From Fimenecus sp052169395 (GTDB taxonomy: Bacteria; Bacillota; Clostridia; Oscillospirales; Acutalibacteraceae): DNA of 64,000 nucleotides. Numbering within the stretch: position 1 is the stretch's first letter; each line of letters starts with the position of its first letter. Below are positions 61,176 to 64,000 of this stretch, piece after piece. The position numbers were made by a program, and so were the translations under genes. The notes beneath the pieces were generated by a model. The model saw only the letters and a list, made by a program, of their open reading frames with translations, had not been told where the DNA came from and made no database searches. The stretch covers positions 124,001 through 188,000 of the forward strand of contig JBQNCN010000001.1 of the NCBI GenBank assembly GCA_052169395.1, written 5' to 3'.

Positions 61176-62366
61176 CTATGAGAAAAAAAATTCTATAAAG
61201 TTAAGTTCTTCACTTTCAAAATAACTTATATTTTTATATTTTGTTCCCGTATTTTCATTTATTTCATCTAACACTTCATAAATACGAGAACTTTTGACAA
61301 GTGTCTTACAACAATCATTAAAACTGCTTTTATTGGCAAATCTTATTTCAACAGATTGTCTTCCGTTTTGTAAATTTTTTATACCCTCTTTTATTAAAAT
61401 CTTGTGGATTAAGCTTTCATTATACTTATCAAACCAAAGACCTTCATTTTTAAAGTAGGATTGTGAATTATCATAACAATTATTTTCCATAGGTATCAGT
61501 TCATAATGATCAAATTTTATTTCTTCATCACTCATATTAAAATATAAATGACAAAATTCTCCTCCACCAAGATTTATATCATCCCATGTAGCATCTAAAT
61601 GAAATCTTTTCCCATTTATTTCCAAAACATTCCACATATGTGGTTCAACTTTTCCGGACTTATTTGCAGCTTTTCCTGTTATTAAATAATTTTTAATTTT
61701 TATCCTATCAAGCAAAACTTTTATTGCTCTTGCATAACCTTCACACACTGCTTTTCCATCTACAAGTGCATCATAACTTGTACCGTATTGCTCAGTATCA
61801 GCATCATACACACAATTTTTGCAAACATAATCATGAATATAAAGTTCTTTATCATAACTGCTGCCACTAGGCATTCCAGAAATAATTTCATCTATTTTTT
61901 TATTTAATTCAGCTTCTTTTATATTTTTTTCCTCTTTAGAAAAATCATAATTCATTTTAAAATAAAATTTGGTTCCTGTCTTATTACTTTCAACCTTACA
62001 TTTTCTGCCAATGCTCAAAAGTTCAGGATTATCATAAGATAATGAATATAAAAGCTTATCCAGTTCTTCATTTGTAATATTCGGTATTTCAATTTGTTCA
62101 GGTTGTTCTTCTATTTTATTTAAAATAAGTGTATATGCAATTTTAGCATTTGTAGAAAGTTTATGATAATAAACTTTTTCCATGTCATTCTCATAAATAA
62201 GTTTTATTTTTGAAAAATCCATTTTTACTGTTGAGCTTATTTTATTTGATACTGCTGAAAAAAAACCTCTTTGTTTATCAGTTTCATTAAATATATGATT
62301 TGAAACAACATATAGTAAAACTGTTATAGCTGTAATTGTCAAAATTGCATAAACAATCTTTTTCAT
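61176..62366 (-). CDS. Transglutaminase-like domain protein with N-terminal membrane anchor
   Basis: 396 residues. N-terminal hydrophobic segment (IVYAILTITAITVLLYVV) is a signal-anchor, then a Lys-rich, mostly soluble part. Transglutaminase core triad: Cys in KAVCEGYARA, His in EPHMWNVLE and Asp in FHLDATWDD. The region before (ITNEELDKLLYSLSYDNPELL) and after it look like helical caps. Related proteins are secreted peptidases or cross-linking enzymes of the cell envelope. Divergent from the beta-lactamase-fold gene; folE follows. Confidence 0.8.
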   Translation of the reverse strand: MKKIVYAILTITAITVLLYVVSNHIFNETDKQRGFFSAVSNKISSTVKMDFSKIKLIYENDMEKVYYHKLSTNAKIAYTLILNKIEEQPEQIEIPNITNEELDKLLYSLSYDNPELLSIGRKCKVESNKTGTKFYFKMNYDFSKEEKNIKEAELNKKIDEIISGMPSGSSYDKELYIHDYVCKNCVYDADTEQYGTSYDALVDGKAVCEGYARAIKVLLDRIKIKNYLITGKAANKSGKVEPHMWNVLEINGKRFHLDATWDDINLGGGEFCHLYFNMSDEEIKFDHYELIPMENNCYDNSQSYFKNEGLWFDKYNESLIHKILIKEGIKNLQNGRQSVEIRFANKSSFNDCCKTLVKSSRIYEVLDEINENTGTKYKNISYFESEELNFIEFFFS

Positions 62367-62472
62367 AACCTAATATCACCTTTATTTATTTTACCATAAC
62401 AATATAATATTTAAAAGGATTCTTTAAACTAACCGACAATGTATAAAATTGATATTTTTGCATATTTTTTCA

Positions 62473-62500
62473 TTGATTTTATTATTTTTTTTGTTATAAT
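62473..62500 (+). promoter_or_regulatory. Extended -10 promoter of the serine hydrolase gene
   Basis: TTGATT (62473-62478), 16-nt spacer, TATAAT (62495-62500) with TG one base before it (TGTTATAAT), the extended -10 form. Lies 34 nt upstream of the ATG. Confidence 0.7.
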
Positions 62501-62534
62501 ATTTTTGTAATATACGGAAAGGAGTTTAAACACA

Positions 62535-64000
62535 ATGACAAATTTAAATACTGATTTACCCTATGCAGATTTTCCTGAACAAGTCGGAGTAAAACCTGAT
62601 TGTATAAAAAGATTTGCAGACGAAGCGAAAAAAAACAATTTGGAATTTCACTCGCTTATTGTTATGAGATACGGTAAAATTGCATGCGAATGGTATAATG
62701 AACCGTATAATGCAGACATGAAAGCTGCAATGTACTCTGTTTCAAAATCTTGGACAGCTACAGCAATGGGAATTGCTGAAGCTGAAGGGATTTTATCTTT
62801 AAATGATAAAGTCATGAGTTACTTCCCTGAATATAAAGCAAAGAAAAATGGAAACGGTCTTGAAATGATGACCATAAAACATTTACTTACAATGACGGCC
62901 GGTAAAAACATAAGTTATCTTATGGATAGAGCCAAAGTGGATTGGGTTCAATATTTTATAGATTCTCCTTGGACAAATAAACCTGGAAAAGGCTATCTTT
63001 ATGTAAATGAAAATCTTTATATTTGTCTTAGAATTTTAAGAAAAGTAACAGGTCTAACTGCAACAGAATATTTAAAACCGAGATTATTAGATCCATTGGG
63101 CATAGAAGATTTTTTCTGGGAAAAAGCTCCTGATGGAACAGAATGCGGTGGTTGGGGTCTATTTATACGACCAAGAGATTTAGCAAAACTTGCAACCTGT
63201 TATTTACAAGGCGGCATTTATAATGGAAAACAAATTTTATCTGAAAAATGGGTAAAAGAAGCCACTCAAAACCAGCTTGGCAACATAAAAATGACATCTC
63301 CTGATAGAGATAGATGTTCCGGATACGGTTATAATTTATGGATGAATGCAGATAAACCGTATGGATATCGTATGGACGGAATGATGTCCAATTTTGCTAT
63401 CAATTGGCCTGAACTTAATGCAACAGTAGTTTGTACAGCATCAATACCAAGTGAAACAGCAGCAATACAATGCTTATGGAAAGTTTTTCCGGATGCATTC
63501 AGCATTGAAAAAAAATCAAAGCCGACACAAGAATATATCCATGTAAAATCTACAATTTTCAGACCTTTAAAATCAGTTCGTTCCCCCATGGAAAAACAAA
63601 TTAATGGAGCTAATATATTCATAAATAAAAGTCCTATACTCACAACCTTTAATGTAGGCGTATCCATGCTTCCACTCGTTACAACTTTTATGATGTATGA
63701 CAGAGCAGGACATATAAATGATATAAAATTCAATTTCAAAGAAAATGAACTTGAACTTTCATGGGATGAAGGAGTAGACTGCAGTCAAAGCAATACTATA
63801 CCTGTAGGACTTGACGGAGAATATCGTGAAGGCGTTATGCACTTGGGCGGCATTGATTTTAAAGTTCTATCAAATGCAGAATGGGTAAATCCCAGTACAT
63901 TAAGACTTTATGTTAGAGCTTATGAAACAGTTTCATTTAGAATTTTCGAATTTAATTTTAAAAATAACGGCATTGTTTATATAACACCGAATTCGACACC
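62535..64000 (+). CDS. Class C beta-lactamase-fold serine hydrolase (cut by window edge)
   Basis: 488 codons open to the edge; ATG at 62535 with AAAGGAG ten bases upstream. Active-site SVSKSW (SxxK) at about residues 77-82, and YVNEN (the YxN motif) later; the third KTG-type element is not clear. Also GWGLFIRPRDLAKLA, a family landmark. No signal peptide: the N-terminus starts MTNLNTDLPYADFP, so it is cytoplasmic. The last third is beyond the core and may be a beta-sandwich extension. Likely an esterase or peptidase rather than a true beta-lactamase. The stop lies outside the window. Confidence 0.83.
   Translation, partial: MTNLNTDLPYADFPEQVGVKPDCIKRFADEAKKNNLEFHSLIVMRYGKIACEWYNEPYNADMKAAMYSVSKSWTATAMGIAEAEGILSLNDKVMSYFPEYKAKKNGNGLEMMTIKHLLTMTAGKNISYLMDRAKVDWVQYFIDSPWTNKPGKGYLYVNENLYICLRILRKVTGLTATEYLKPRLLDPLGIEDFFWEKAPDGTECGGWGLFIRPRDLAKLATCYLQGGIYNGKQILSEKWVKEATQNQLGNIKMTSPDRDRCSGYGYNLWMNADKPYGYRMDGMMSNFAINWPELNATVVCTASIPSETAAIQCLWKVFPDAFSIEKKSKPTQEYIHVKSTIFRPLKSVRSPMEKQINGANIFINKSPILTTFNVGVSMLPLVTTFMMYDRAGHINDIKFNFKENELELSWDEGVDCSQSNTIPVGLDGEYREGVMHLGGIDFKVLSNAEWVNPSTLRLYVRAYETVSFRIFEFNFKNNGIVYITPNST

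Noticed and set aside
1..64000. CRISPR arrays, tRNA or rRNA genes, insertion sequences, prophage
   Set aside because: No regularly spaced repeats, no GC-rich cloverleaf segments in the intergenic gaps, no transposase or phage structural genes were seen.

Overview
The window is strongly AT-rich, densely packed chromosomal DNA with mostly AGGAGG-type ribosome binding sites, frequent TTG/GTG starts and many 1-20 nt gene overlaps. Gene content (RuvCAB, EcfA1/A2/T-TruA, RadA, MtaB, Cmk-PlsC-IspH-S1, PdxR/MocR, CsoR-CopA, TmcAL) points to an anaerobic low-GC Gram-positive, most likely an uncultured gut-type member of the Clostridia. I see no rRNA, tRNA, CRISPR array, prophage or insertion sequence. 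The region is mainly core genome with a few accessory genes.

Layout. 1-376 (-): N-terminus of DNA ligase LigA, running off the left edge. 519-14188 (+): a long co-directional block: ruvC-ruvA-ruvB (Holliday junctions), glmM (cell wall precursor), a SAM methyltransferase, the energy-coupling module of an ECF vitamin transporter (ecfA1-ecfA2-ecfT), truA, a membrane-anchored DUF5711-like protein, a CvpA-like protein, pgsA, a ClpC-like unfoldase with a McsA-like zinc finger, and a patatin, closed by a terminator. 14201-19182 (+): radA, a DUF6873-like protein, a small membrane protein, a XerC-like recombinase, and an AdhE-type iron alcohol dehydrogenase behind a near-consensus Rex operator. 19178-29327 (-): a frameshifted yifB, cysK, pcrA, an orphan fumarase beta subunit, a DivIVA protein, a membrane-linked XRE regulator, and copA-csoR with its operator. 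29405-31174 (+): a Na/phosphate cotransporter.

31315-46437 (-): O-acetylhomoserine sulfhydrylase, an ABC exporter pair, mtaB, a GH27 enzyme, S1-ispH-plsC-cmk, a flavoprotein, an RpiR regulator, tmcAL and a sigma factor. This faces dusB (+) across a 20-bp gap holding a palindromic -10 element. 47474-50248: a MocR-type regulator divergent from a pyridoxamine kinase and an ECF S component, read as a vitamin B6 salvage unit that could use the EcfAAT module in the same window. 50241-54667: a TatD-linked radical SAM protein, a GNAT, an MFS transporter (-) and a membrane PPIase. 54712-57771 (-): a GlpA/GlpB/DUF1667 redox cassette. 58072-61164 (-): folE-folP-folB-folK plus a DEDD exonuclease. 61176-62366 (-): a transglutaminase-like protein. 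62535-64000 (+): a class C beta-lactamase-fold hydrolase running off the right edge.

No obviously new multi-gene defence or mobile system is visible. The observations most worth following are the MocR regulator that lacks the PLP lysine beside B6 genes, the Rex-like operator, the zinc-finger Clp ATPase, the GH27 with an inserted domain, the poly-A frameshift in yifB, and the symmetrical sigma/dusB promoter.
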